Translations under genes and position numbers: made by a program | Part shown: piece by piece, positions 1 to 10,379 of the stretch | Layout: every line of letters starts with the position of its first letter | Numbering within the stretch: position 1 is the first letter of the stretch | Source of the DNA: Gnetum montanum | Lineage: Eukaryota > Streptophyta > Gnetopsida > Gnetales > Gnetaceae | Assembly: GCA_015680685.1 (NCBI GenBank) | Contig: MNCI01002011.1 | Location: forward strand, 159,118 to 184,034 | Length of the DNA stretch: 24,917 nt | Direction of reading: 5' to 3' | Notes under the pieces: model-generated | What the model was told of the DNA's origin: nothing | The model's input: only the letters and a program-made list of their open reading frames with translations | The model's database searches: none

Positions 1-1126
1 TTTTGATCACCAAAGTGATCAATGTTGACTATTTTAACCCTACGTTGCCTTGGGAAGACCATAGAACCTCAATTTTAATCCTATGAATGTCATAAAACCC
101 ATTTTTATTGGTAGCCATATTGGGACCATCTTGGCCAACATTGCTCTAGCGTGGGTGGTAGTCCCAAGCCTTAAGGGAGGCTTTTAGAGGTTGAAATTGA
201 TGCCAAAATTGACATATTTCCTTCCCTAGCCCATTGTGCTGATCATGAAAGCCATTGGGAGTCGAAAATTGCTCAAAACCAACATGGGAAACCACTTGAT
301 CATCCCATTCATGTTAAGGTCATCCCACCCATGCTGGCTAGCATGGGTCTAGCATGGATCCAGTGTGGGTACCCACAAAACCTTGATTTTTTATCTAAAA
401 CAACCTCAAAATAGCCCCAATTGGTGTTCAAGCTCACCTATCAACCTTGTAGCCCTATACCATGGTTTGCTAAGGCCTAAAAATAGCAAAATCTAACCAT
501 GTTTGACTAGTGTTGACCAAGTTTTACCACATGTGTTTCACTTGAACTCATTTGTCCTTGTTTCATAGTATTTTGACCTATGTTGATCTTAGTTGTGCAT
601 TGTTAACCTTTCTTACCACTAGTTGACCTCATTCGACTTTACTCTCTCTTTTATGACCTCTATTGGTCCTTATTTAGCCTTAATTAGTGATGAGTAATGG
701 GATTTGATCATTTTTTACCACTATTCGACACCATGTAGACATGGCTTGCCAAGGCCTTAAATTGACAACATGGCATGCTAAGGTCCAAAATTGGCAAAAT
801 TGTAACCTTAGTTGACCATGTTTGACCTTATGTTTCATACTTTCCTCATGACTCAACTTGTTTAACCATTATTTGACCTTCTTTTGGCCTGTATTCCATC
901 TTATTTGCCTATTTCTACCTGTTATAGCCTTGGTTGACCTTGTTTGCATTTTGTTTAATCTTGAAATAGCATGTATTTGCATAGTTTTGTCATTTTGGAA
1001 TTATTTACTTATCTTTACATAGGTGCTACTTAATGTGCTTATGGTTGATATGTAGGATTGGAGTATGAGTACCTAGGAGTAAATCAATGTGCTTTTGAAC
1101 CTAAGTTGGCCTCATGGTGATGTTAA
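1..1126. repeat. Decayed repeat and linker DNA before pol
   Basis: I see no supported gene here. The stretch is CG-poor (three CG in the first 300 bases). It contains a perfect hairpin at 327-348 (9-bp arms ACCCATGCT / AGCATGGGT, 4-base loop). A related core about 200 bases upstream (121-165) suggests two diverged units of the same kind of repeat as at 20325-21370. Between about 460 and 800 a phrase like CATGGCNTGCYAAGGCC plus an A-rich tail recurs three times, and a similar phrase occurs at 14085-14150. By position it is probably the spacer between protease and pol of an old Tat-type element. Confidence 0.4.
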
Positions 1127-1408
1127 ATGATGTATGACCTTAATTTCCTAGATCTTAAGCTTGAGAGTCTTCTCAACCACATAGTCTTGATAGAGAAACC
1201 CCTAGAGTGGTCCAAAAACCTAGTCAAAACCCTTGATCTAGAGGCTGATCACATTACCAAAGACTCTCTAGTTGAGGTTCCTGTTACAACACACAGTGGT
1301 GAGGAGAAAACCCTAAAGCTAAGTTCCTCACTAGAACCTTAGTAGGCTCAAGACATCACCAAGGTCATACAAGATAACATTAAGGCCTTTGCCTAGTCAT
1401 ATGAAGAT

Positions 1409-2134
1409 ATGCCAAGTCTAGACCCATGTTTAGTACAACACAACATCATACTTGATCCTAGCATTAGAATAGTTAAGCAAAATGTTTGCAACATTAGACT
1501 TGATTTGGCCCTAGTAGTTCATGATGAAATCACAAAACTATACCAAGCTGGTTTCATTAGAGCTATTGATTATGCAGAATGGGTGTCCAACATAGTGGTA
1601 GTCCCTAAGAAAAACGGGAGTATATGTATTTGCATAGATTTCTGAGATGTAAATAAGGTAGCTATCAAAGATGATTTTCCTTTACCTAGTATTAACTAAC
1701 TTATCGATACTATGGCTGGACATTCCTGATTATCCTCCATGGATTCATTTTTGGGATATAACCAGATTAGGATTAACCTAGAACATCAACTTAGGACAAC
1801 CTTCATGACCTCTTAGGGTGCCTTTTATTATACTATGATGCCCTTTGGCCTAAAGAATGTAGGAGCAACCTACCAAAGAGCTATGACATATATCTTTAAT
1901 GATTATATAGTAGGTTTGTTCAAAGATTACATAGATGATATAGTTGTTAAGTCCAAAGTGTCCAACAATCATACACATGATCTTGACCTTGTGCTTGAAT
2001 GATGCCTCAAGTATGAACTTAGGCTTAATCCTAAGAAGTATGTCTTTAGTGTTAAAACTGGTACGGTTCTTAGCTTTGTAGTATTTGAAGTAGGGATATA
2101 TGTCAATCTTAATAAGGTTAATGTCATATCCAGC
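1409..2134 (+). pseudogene. Reverse transcriptase domain of the decayed pol
   Basis: RNA-dependent DNA polymerase domain. The visible family blocks are GFIRAIDYAEWVSNIVVVPK, then KNGS.C.CIDF, DDFPLP, MPFGLKN.GATYQRAM and the catalytic YIDD at 1928-1939. These are the standard fingers and palm motifs of plant Ty3/gypsy RT. The frame is interrupted by TGA at 1643-1645, where relatives have Arg of DFRD, TAA at 1697-1699, TAG at 1814-1816, where relatives have Trp, and TGA at 2000-2002, where relatives have Arg. The order of motifs and the spacing are complete, so the domain decayed in place rather than being rearranged. It cannot give a functional enzyme. Confidence 0.9.
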
Positions 2135-2790
2135 TTGGCAGCACTAACTAACCTTAAGAAGCTTCAAGGATTGCAAGGTAGATTACAATTTATTCATATG
2201 TTTATTACTAGGCATACAGATAAGTTACAATCCATGCAGCACTTTCTTAAGAAAGGGGTCCACTATGAGTGTATGTATCAATGTCATGAGGCCTTTGAAA
2301 ACCTTAAGAAAGAGCTAGTAAAACTACTGATGGTCTATCCTCTACAAGAGGATAAGCCTTTTTACATCTACCTTGCTATCTCTCACACATCTATTACCTC
2401 TCTACTCTACTAGAAATGAGACAATGGAGCAGAGTTACCAGTATACTACTTAAGCGATGCATAAGTTTCCCATGAGACTCGATACACCAAAGTGGAAAAT
2501 TATTGTCTAGCCCTAGTCTTCTCATTGAAGAAGTGGAGACACTACCTCTTTAGAAGCTAGGCCAATGTCATTTGCAAAGATAACGTACTTAGAGCCATAA
2601 TGACCAATATCTATGAGAGTAGCCGTATAGCCCATTGAAAATCCATAACAATGAAGTTTAACCTTCATTATGTTTCCCAAGATTCAATGAAAGAATAAGC
2701 TATAGTTGTACAACTTATAGTTTCACTGATAGATGACCATACAACCATTGATCCTAACTTTCCTAATGAACATGTTAACATTATTAGCCA
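2135..2790 (+). pseudogene. RT connection and first RNase H domain, decayed
   Basis: This continues the RT frame. The segment with LKKLQGLQGRLQFI (2144 onward) matches the thumb/connection of gypsy RT. The part from about 2340 (PFYIYLAIS..., then VYYLS, ETRYTKVENYCLAL, SLKKWRHYL) matches the RT-linked RNase H, which degrades the RNA strand of the RNA-DNA hybrid. TAG at 2411-2413 and further stops break it. The catalytic acidic residue expected at the start of this RNase H is not clearly recognisable. Confidence 0.75.
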
Positions 2791-2799
2791 AGTGCCTGA

Positions 2800-3215
2800 G
2801 GGCTATGAGGTGTTCATGGACTTTGATGAACCTTCAACCATCCATGGGACTAGTGCCGCCGCCATCATAACATTCCCATATGGTAAAATTCAACCCTTTT
2901 CTTACTAATTTGAATTTGCATGTACCAACAATATAGCAGAGTGTGAGAGTTAGATCAGAGTGATGATGGTAGCTCGTAACCTAGGAGTAAAATGCTTATT
3001 AATCAAGGGAAATTCACAACTTGTGGTTAACCAAGTAACCGAGGTTTATGCATGTAAATCCAAACATTTGCAATCTTACTGTGACCTAGGAAAGAAACTA
3101 ATGCAATAATTTATAGACATTGATATCCAACACATACCTCGAAACAAGAACACTATAGCCAATGCCATTGCAACACTATCCCTAAGTGTGACACTAGATG
3201 TGTTTAGAAAGTTAC
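2800..3215 (+). pseudogene. Second, archaeal-type RNase H (aRNH) domain, decayed
   Basis: A second RNase H fold between the RT-linked RNase H and integrase. The order MDFDEPSTIHG, FACTNNIAECES, LGVKCLLIKGNSQLVVNQ, then HIPRNKN..ANAIATL is that of the extra aRNH of Tat-lineage plant elements. The first Asp (FD) and the Glu (AE) are kept. The third acidic position reads GNSQ where the family has GDSQ, and the fourth reads AN where the family has AD, so two catalytic aspartates have become Asn. Stops interrupt it near 2905 and 2950. Dual RNase H is the main evidence for lineage. Confidence 0.75.
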
Positions 3216-3414
3216 ACACCTTGACTATGAATTATGTTATTCCCATCACATAGAACACTAAGGTGACCTTTGTAGTCGTAGTCCATACTACTCCTACAAA
3301 GGAGTGAAATGATAGCATCAAATTTTATCTTATGCATGGTACCTTCATAAGGCCTAATTGGTGCTCAAAAGGATGTTGTAAATAAACAATCAAAACAATA
3401 TGTCATTGTAGGAA

Positions 3415-4566
3415 ATAACACATTATGTCGATAGTTCTATGATGACATATTATTAATGTGCTTAGGAAAAACTGAAGCCCACATAGTCCTAGAGTAGGTT
3501 CACAAAGGTATATGTGAGGGACATATAGGACCTAGAGCCATGGCTGCTAAAAGTAGGCAACTAGGCTATTACTGGCCCTATATGGAAAGTGACTACTTGC
3601 AGAAGGTCAAAACTTGTAATACTTGCCAATGGCATAGTGACCTTATACATGTACCACCAACTGAGTTACACACCACTAAGATAAATTGGCTGTTTCAATA
3701 GTGGGTGTTGGATATCATTAAACCTATAATGTCTAAGTCCTCTATAGGGCATAACTTTATCATCATTGCCACTAAATACTTTACGAAGTGGGTTGAAGCT
3801 ATTTTCCTAAGGAAGACAACATCTGAACAAGTCTGTAGATTCATACTCAATAACATAGTAGCCCATTTTGGCATACCTATGACCATAGTCATAGACAATG
3901 GACCATAGTTTAGTAGTTAGGAGAAAATAACCTTTTGTCATGACATAGGCATTAAGCACTCCTTCTCATTTCCATATTACCCTCAAGCCAATGGATAGGT
4001 TGAAGAAAGTAATAAGATCATCATCAACTTGCTCAAGGAGATGTTGAACAACAACAAACACAAGTGGCATGAGCGGCTTGTCCATGCACTTTGAGCCTAT
4101 TGAAAAACTTTTTGTATGACAGCTAGTGTAAACCCATCTAGCCTGGTTTATGATTTCAAAGCTATTTTACCTCTTGAATTATAGGTGCCATCACTTCAAG
4201 TAGCCTTGTCAAACTTCATTAATGATGAATAGAATAAGGAACTATGTATAATGGGCCTGAACTTGGTGGAGGAATAATAGGAGTGAATGCTTACTCACAT
4301 TGAGTAGTACTAGGAGAGTTTGAAATAATAGCATCACCATAACCTAACCAATCACAAGATTAAAGAAGGGGATCTAGTCCTTAAAATCTATCTATGAGCA
4401 TGTAGACAAATTCTTCGCCAACTGGGAAGGATCTTTCGTGATCACTAAGGCCTATGGCAATGGAGCCTTCAGGAGAGTAGATATAGATGGGAATGAGTTG
4501 GCCAATTTGGTCAATCATTCCTATCTAAAGCCTTACTACATGTATCTTGCTAAAACCAACAAATGA
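3415..4566 (+). pseudogene. Integrase domain of the decayed pol
   Basis: DDE integrase. The N-terminal zinc domain shows His at 3501 and 3522 and a C-x2-C at 3615-3626 (CNTC). The catalytic core has Asp at 3711 (LDIIKP), Asp at 3894 (IDNGP) and Glu at 4002 (VEE), with exactly 35 residues between the second Asp and the Glu, so the DD35E geometry is intact. Stops at 3906-3908 (relatives have Gln in DNGxQF) and 3996-3998 (relatives have Gln in NGQVE) lie inside the core. A shifted frame gives the C-terminal segment NWEGSFVITKAYGNGAF...NHSYLKPYY, typical of gypsy integrase tails, ending at 4566. Confidence 0.88.
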
Positions 4567-5757
4567 CATTAATGATCTTTGACAACCAGTAACAAGTGAG
4601 CCTACACAACCTCTTTTGCACAACAAGAGAACTATTAAACTTTGTGACATATGTGACCTATGGTAGCTTGATTTTCTAATCATTCTAGATGACCTTATGC
4701 ATTTTATTGTAGTAATATGCTTTCTTTGTCTTGTTTCTTATCTTCTTGAAGTTGTGCTTGTAGGATAAAGCATGAAGTCATCGTGAAGGTGCAACTCATC
4801 ATGATAGCAAGTCACCATGTGACCTCAATGTACAAGATTTGATGAGTTTGTCCTTTTTTATCAAGAGTACTTGCTTACCATTTTCTCTTATCATCTCCTT
4901 GAATCCAACCCCATAGCTTGATAATAACCTTTCTTATCCTAAACAACAATGTTAACTAATGTCTGACACTCATGCATTATGGCCATATTACATCCCTTTG
5001 TCATGCTTCAGCTATAATTTCGTTGAATGTAACATGTCTCATTCAATGGGAAGATCATTAAGTCCATAGAGTATAACACATCTCATTTGATGGGAAATCC
5101 ATATTAAAACCAACCTTGGAAAAGAAACCTAATGAAGGTTTCACCCCACAAAAAAATGGGGAGCAAACTGCTAAGAAGTCAAAAAGGTCAGTGAAGACAA
5201 AAATGAAAAATCAATGGTTTTAAACACATAAGAGGAGGAGCCTAATGGCCAAAGAAACCTTGGAGTGAGCTGTTGGGTCCTTAAATGCATTCATTGAGTG
5301 ACCAAGACTTCAAAACATAAAGTGAAAAACTCACTGATTGACCAACAAGTTAGTGTCATATTGTAGCCACGATGTTAACTATGGAACACATTGTTAACCT
5401 TCATGACTATTTCCCTATGATCTCATTACAATTTCCTCATCATAGCCTTATCCCATCATCACAAGCACTCTTTGGACATGGTTTAAAATGATTGAGTCAA
5501 GCATGGAGAGGGAACGTCCATGATGGACCTAGAGTGGTGTTTTGTATTCTTTGTCGATGCCTCTTAGGTCAATCCTCCATACACCAACAAAGAGGGGCCA
5601 ATGAAACACCATAAAAAATGCATGTTGTAACCATTTTAACATTGTAACCCTCACCCCATGAAAATTGAGGCTAAAACTTCATTGTAACCTTTTTGTGCAT
5701 TATTTTCATATCAAATCTACATTATTTTTGTTTTTCATTACCCCCATTTACACTTCA
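4567..5757 (+). other. Downstream flank of decayed pol, possible 3' LTR remnant
   Basis: I see no gene here. Purine-rich runs at about 5148-5162 and 5230-5240 could be remnants of a polypurine tract, but neither is followed by a convincing LTR start. Because the block at 5758-5840 matches one at 9351-9430, at least the right part of this stretch is probably a degraded LTR. I could not place its 5' boundary. Confidence 0.3.
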
Positions 5758-5840
5758 TAAGTCTCTAGGTGATCTATTGGACCGTCAAGGACACCTCAGA
5801 TCCTATTTTTTTGTGGAGGCCCTTAGGATTCAGGGTTAAA
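5758..5840 (+). repeat. LTR-end-like block, copy 1
   Basis: Aligns with 9351-9430 along its whole length: TAAGTC, GGTGAT, GACC, CAAGG, ATCCTATTTT, TGGAGGCCCTT, GGATT and GGTTAAA occur in the same order with few gaps. The upstream T-rich stretch is also similar. Two copies of one LTR family, about 3.6 kb apart and in the same orientation, are the simplest reading. Confidence 0.6.
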
Positions 5841-5856
5841 TTTGTTTTACTAAAAT

Positions 5857-6170
5857 TTTTGGTTTGCCAGCAACCAAATTTTTCAGGCATTATAGTAATG
5901 ACTTGGTTAATAATGCTAAGCTAAATGATGAGCTTTTTCACATGAATTATTATGAATATGCAATGGCTCAGGTAATTAGCAACACAAAATTTAAGGCTAA
6001 ATCACTACCTTGAAAATAATTATTTAATGAAAATAAATTCTTCATAGATCATTTCTATGATTAAATTAGAAAAGAAAAAGATTCTCTTGGCCAAATAATA
6101 GATATATATCATAAATATATAGCTAAATTAGTAATAGTGAGATTCACCAAAAAAGTCATTTTTCAAAGTA
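5857..6170 (+). pseudogene. Unrecognised decayed coding segment
   Basis: From 5857 one frame reads as ordinary protein for about 100 residues, interrupted by three clustered or isolated stops (around 6011-6019 and 6063-6065). Readable parts include FGLPATKFFRHYSNDLVNNA, then ELFHMNYYEYAMAQVISNTK, KLFNENKFFIDHFYD-like text, and KEKDSLGQIIDIYHKYIAKL. The composition (charged, amphipathic, no low complexity) is better than expected from the surrounding AT-rich DNA. I do not recognise the family. It lies just right of an LTR-like end and left of a - strand LINE remnant, so it could be a transposon fragment or a captured exon. Confidence 0.4.
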
Positions 6171-6566
6171 TATTGATTTGGCACCATTTGCATTCATTAT
6201 ATATATAGATATATTTTAATTAAAAAATTTATGGAAAACAATATTATAAAATACTTGTAATAAGATGAGTTTAAATAATGCTTGAAGAAATTACATAACA
6301 ATGCCTTTAGTTCAATTCAAACTTTTAATTGTTACATACAAAGAAATGAAATGAAAATTTATTATGTCCAAAGACCCATAGGATCTATTGGATAGATATT
6401 ACATTTTTATGAAAAATAAAGATAGACTCTACGAATTAACGAAGCACCAATGGGAGTATAAAAAAAAATTAAATAGGTTTTTTGTTATAACATTATAACT
6501 TTGTCTCAAATGGGTAGTTACAATATAAAAACAAAACACATGTAACTCATCTTCAAGGGCTCTTGA

Positions 6567-6653
6567 TTTGTTATACGTTGCATTCAGATATTTTTCCTTG
6601 GCTTCTGGGGTAAGTTTGTATTGAAATTTTTTTCTATTTTTGTTTTTTGTTAT
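6567..6653. repeat. 87-bp direct repeat, copy 1
   Basis: Matches 7957-8044 with about eight mismatches and one single-base gap, roughly 90 percent by eye. This is far closer than any other repeat pair in the old part of the window. Read on the - strand both copies contain KNKNRKKFQ.KLTP. Confidence 0.8.
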
Positions 6654-6857
6654 TGATAGCATAGTAATACTTGGTTGGAATAGCAATTGAGAGATAGAGA
6701 ACTTATAAATTTAGTTTATTAGATCTAATGTGGTATAAATAAAGTTGTCTTTGATCTTCCACATTAGGCCACTTCTATGTTAAAACTATCTACTTGACTA
6801 GTTGATGAATATGCTTTGGATTTTTTTGCATGTGCTCTTAAGAGATATTTCATTTTC

Positions 6858-7690
6858 TTAACCATTACATCTCCTAAAAATGTGAACTATAGTCTCAGGA
6901 TTTGTAAGAACTACTTTAGAGAATTTGTCTTGCCTTAAGATATGAAGGCTATGATTGTATGTAATGAATTGACACAAGGATTTTACTTCAAAAGGTAATA
7001 AATCACATTCACATGATAATATTGAGTAAGGCATTTGCATCTTTACCTTTAACTCATCAAGAATAAACATTTTTTGTACTCTTTCAATATCTTTTTTAAA
7101 GTTTAGCACTAAGTCTAGGTCCCTAAACAACACATCCATATAATACAGTAGGATAGATGGTAGTTTGAAAAAAAAATTTCTAATCTTCAAAGCCTAGAGT
7201 TCTAAATCCTCGCATTTGTTTTTGAAAATGTATAGAGCTTTGAAACCTCCTTCTATTAGCCTAATAACAAATTCTCTTTTCTAGTAGAGTACCCAAAAAC
7301 TTAGAAAAAATATTACTTAATGATCATTCAATAATTAATCAAATTATTTTTATCTTCCTTTTTATATAACAAGGTAGCTTTACTAGTTTTCCAATGTATA
7401 TTTAATCCTTGCTCAATTACTGTATTTAGTTTATGCTAAATTTCTCTATGAATAGAAAATTTTGCCCACTTTAATATTTCTACATAGAAACCTTCAAAAT
7501 CTACAGGTTTGTAAGATATTAGCTTTTTAATACACTTTGTGACTTGCTCAAGAGTAGATTGGAGTGGTGCTTGCTATACAATAGTAGTAGAATTATCATC
7601 TTCTCTTGTAATTAGCATATTGTAAAATGAGCAAATATCTTGAAAAGAAAAATCAAATGATGAAGAGGCTTTATGATGCATTGCCAAAAT
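6858..7690 (-). pseudogene. LINE (non-LTR retrotransposon) RT remnant
   Basis: The - strand frame from about 7690 down to 7328 reads as a non-LTR reverse transcriptase. It has MLITREDDNST, then TLEQVTKCIKKLISYKPVDF followed by EGFYVEILKW, HKLNTVIEQGLNIHWKTSKA, and KKEDKNNLINY, matching the LINE RT blocks usually seen as K..K..G.DG...E..K and GDK.NP.NYR. Stops at 7579-7577 and 7330-7328 and in the Ile-Gln region break it. Downstream, after frame changes, PTVLYGC and the 110-residue open frame at 7190-6858 (RVQKMFILDELKVKMQMPYS) resemble the post-RT part of such elements. Endonuclease and poly(A) tail are not seen. The RT assignment is good; the exact ends and subfamily are not known. Confidence 0.72.
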
Positions 7691-7956
7691 TATCTAGGTT
7701 TCTTTTTAATGGTGTAAGAAAAATATTATTACTACTCCTTGATAATTTTCCTTCTCTTGGTTTTAATCAAACTTTTATATGTCTTAATTATACTTTATTT
7801 GTGATTCTTATTTACATTCTTAATATTTTATCTAGCCTACATGCAATCATCATCAAACCAAGTCTTCTAAGTACCTTCTTGTTGTAAATGCACAACTTTC
7901 TTGGCCATTGTAAGAAAAATTTATTCAAGCTCCTTATGCCATCTTTCAAGATTCAA

Positions 7957-8044
7957 TTTGTTATATGTTGCATTCATTTATTTTTCCTTGACTTATGGGG
8001 GTAAGTTTGTGTTGAAATTTTTTTCTATTTTTATTTTTTGTTAT
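7957..8044. repeat. 87-bp direct repeat, copy 2
   Basis: Partner of 6567-6653, in the same orientation. The pair brackets the LINE RT remnant. It is too long for an ordinary LINE target-site duplication. Confidence 0.8.
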
Positions 8045-8099
8045 TTGAGAAATAATTTGAATTTTCTATAAAAAAAAATCTACATGATGATGGTAAGTG

Positions 8100-9440
8100 A
8101 AACATCATAATGAAAATTTGTGTTGCAATTTGTAACTTTCACCTTCCAACTTAGGACAAGATTTTATTGTAAATGTAAGATTTGTAGTCCATGAGGTGCA
8201 ATCTTGCATACTTTAACTTTTTGAGGTTGAAAAATGCCTTATAAGTTGCCATTGACTCATTTACCAAGTGGAAAAAGTCACCTCATGTTTATATTTGGAT
8301 TTGGGAAGGATGAAAATGCCTTGGGAACTGCCAAATTTGGCATTTTCATGGGTGTTTTTATAGAGGTATAGCCTCAACTAGAATAAAATCATCTAACCTA
8401 GAGTAGATGGTGTTTGGTTTTTCTTTCCATCCAAACCTAGCATAGAGGCACATATCCAGCATTGGAATTATTAGGCTTTCTATTTTCCCAACAATGGCCA
8501 ATGTAGTCACCACAAGTTTTTAGCAGTTGTAGCATGACCAGCATAGACATCATGTTCACCAGCAGTTTTCAGCAATCTTAGCATAGTCAACCAAGGTTAG
8601 CATAGTTGAGATGGTGCCAACATAACCACAAAAGTTCATTTACTATTTATAGTGTTTGAATGAGCTTTGGTGTCTATAGTGTACCAAAACTTACTATAAA
8701 TGGTCACATATACTGAGAATTATAATTGTTAAACTTACAAATAAACATCAGTTTGTTAATAATCATGATAGTGATGTACAGAGCCTAAAAGTAGTAATCC
8801 CACAATCTATATAAGCTAAACGTGAATACCCTTATTGGGCTCACCAATTTTTAGAGTAGTATCGAATTTAATTATTCCACAACTTGGAAAACAGTTCCAA
8901 ATTTTTGCAACCAAGAGCCTTTTGTAACCTTGAAACACCTTTGAGAGCAAATTGGTATCTATGCTGGGTATTAGAGACTCTCAACATGATACCATTGCAT
9001 CAAGGATAGAATACCATCTATGACTAGAGTTATAGATTCTGGCGAAGACCATCAAGAGGCTTCTACGAACTAGGGCTAGGAACTATCCAAATTATGGAGT
9101 TTGAGCACTAAACACAACCTACTAGATCCAATAGACTTTAATCTTCATCCAAGTAAAATTCTTGTACACATCAGCAAAAAAATTTATAGTTCTTGAACCT
9201 TGTAATTTATGCATCTTCTATTTCAATAGAGTTACAGTTCATTGTTGTGTAGATTTAAGTTCAAGTTTTAATTTTTGTATTTGTTTTCATTTCAAATTTG
9301 CCATTCCATTTTCGTTTCCATCATTGCTTACATTTCTTTTTACATTTTTGTAAGTCCTTGGGTGATTGGTTAGACCACCCAAGGTGCCTTGAATCCTATT
9401 TTATGGAGGCCCTTGGGATTTGAGGTTAAAACTATTTGGT
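8100..9440 (+). repeat. Probable decayed 5' LTR of a Tat-like element
   Basis: No coding frame is convincing here. An inverted repeat at 8312-8320 / 8339-8347 (GAAAATGCC / GGCATTTTC) lies just before a TATA-like tttttatagagg at about 8353, which fits a U3 promoter. The right end carries the block 9351-9430 shared with 5758-5840. Just after it, TTGGTGCC at about 9435-9443 could be a decayed primer site start (TTGGCGCC with one C to T change), but the rest of that site does not match. The left boundary is not defined. Confidence 0.4.
9351..9430 (+). repeat. LTR-end-like block, copy 2
   Basis: Partner of 5758-5840 (see there). Its position, about 0.95 kb before the gag pseudogene and directly before a primer-site-like TTGGTGCC, suggests the U5 end of a 5' LTR. 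Confidence 0.6.
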
Positions 9441-10379
9441 GCCTAGGATTTTCTAGTTTCTTTTCCAACAATGGAACTTTCCAAGCCTTAAAATTTTCTG
9501 GTACTAGAAGGAGGGCCTCTGTCCAAATACTTAGTCCAAAGATCCTTTCCTAGTATTTTCTAAATACCAAGTTTCTTTTTACATTTTCAAATTTCAAAAC
9601 TTGTAAACATATTCCATCAAAGTGAATGTTGCTATCCAAATCCCTACCCAAATACCCAACATAGTTGTGGTAATTGAGTTTGGTTTCTGTTGTAGTTCCA
9701 CAGTAGTTGTTGGATTCCTTGGAACTAGTGTAGTTAACCTTGAAGACGTAAATCCAAAAATCTAGTTCTATTCAAAAATCCAAATGCTTTTGCTATGAAA
9801 TTTGGTGGAAAAAGCCAGTGTAGACACTCTCACGACTTTAGCATAGTCATTGGAAAACCTAAAGTTTTAGTATGTATCTCCTTCAAGAGAAAATATTCCA
9901 AGCTTGGTATTACCTGGTGAAAATCATTTTCTTGCCATAAATCAATGTAGTTGGTTGGGAGTTACAATGGTCTACTGCACCAACCTCTAGCGTAGTTAGT
10001 GCTACCATCTCAAAACTGTCTACTGCATAGTATACAACCTTCTACTACATAGTATATTATAGCAATAGTTTTTCTATTGCCTTTTCATTTATAGTCAACT
10101 ATACTTGTTGATAATTCCATTAGTTGGATTCTTTACCAAAATAGTAAAAAATTCAAAACAACCTCTTTAATGATGTCTTTCAGCTAGTATACTATTCCAT
10201 CCTTCAACTTCACTGATGTCGGATTCAGCCAACAAGTAGTAAGGATCTATGACCCACAAGACCCCATTGTAGCTGAGTGTAGGTAATCACTTAGGCTTAG
10301 GGGGTGAAGCCTAGAATTTTTGATGATCAACAAAGATCATTGCCACTTCATTTATGCCAAAATTTAGGTTGGCATGCTT
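9441..10379 (+). other. Leader between LTR-like end and gag
   Basis: I see no gene here. The region repeats words such as TAGCATAGTC and TACTGCATAGTA (for example around 9838 and 9970-10055) that also make up the palindromic cores at 20325-21370 and part of 8480-8620. Confidence 0.3.

Larger units (their letters stand above)
1127..4566 (+). pseudogene. pol: Ty3/gypsy (Tat-lineage) pol polyprotein, decayed
   Basis: This is a retrotransposon pol gene that would encode, in order, a pre-RT segment, reverse transcriptase, RNase H, an archaeal-type second RNase H, and integrase ending at a TGA at 4564-4566. The family copies element RNA into DNA and inserts it. The frame is shared from 1127 to 2413 but broken by many stops, and the frame changes again before the C-terminus. 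The RT active site YIDD (1928-1939) and the integrase D, D, E residues survive. The second RNase H between RT and integrase is diagnostic of the Tat/Ogre group of plant Ty3 elements. No gag or protease lies upstream within the window. The start is uncertain because the element is truncated or decayed at its left side. Several stops replace family-conserved Arg or Gln codons, as expected from cytosine deamination. Confidence 0.9.

Noticed and set aside
3695-3898. A - strand 67-codon frame opposite the integrase core.
   Set aside because: It is the antisense shadow of the conserved integrase frame.
5140-5275. Polypurine tract and start of a 3' LTR after the old pol.
   Set aside because: Purine runs exist, but no TG start is placed directly after them and no alignable partner LTR start was found, so no boundary was called.
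9162-9353. A + strand 63-codon frame rich in Phe, Ser and Cys.
   Set aside because: It lies in the T-rich end of a probable LTR and has no family resemblance.
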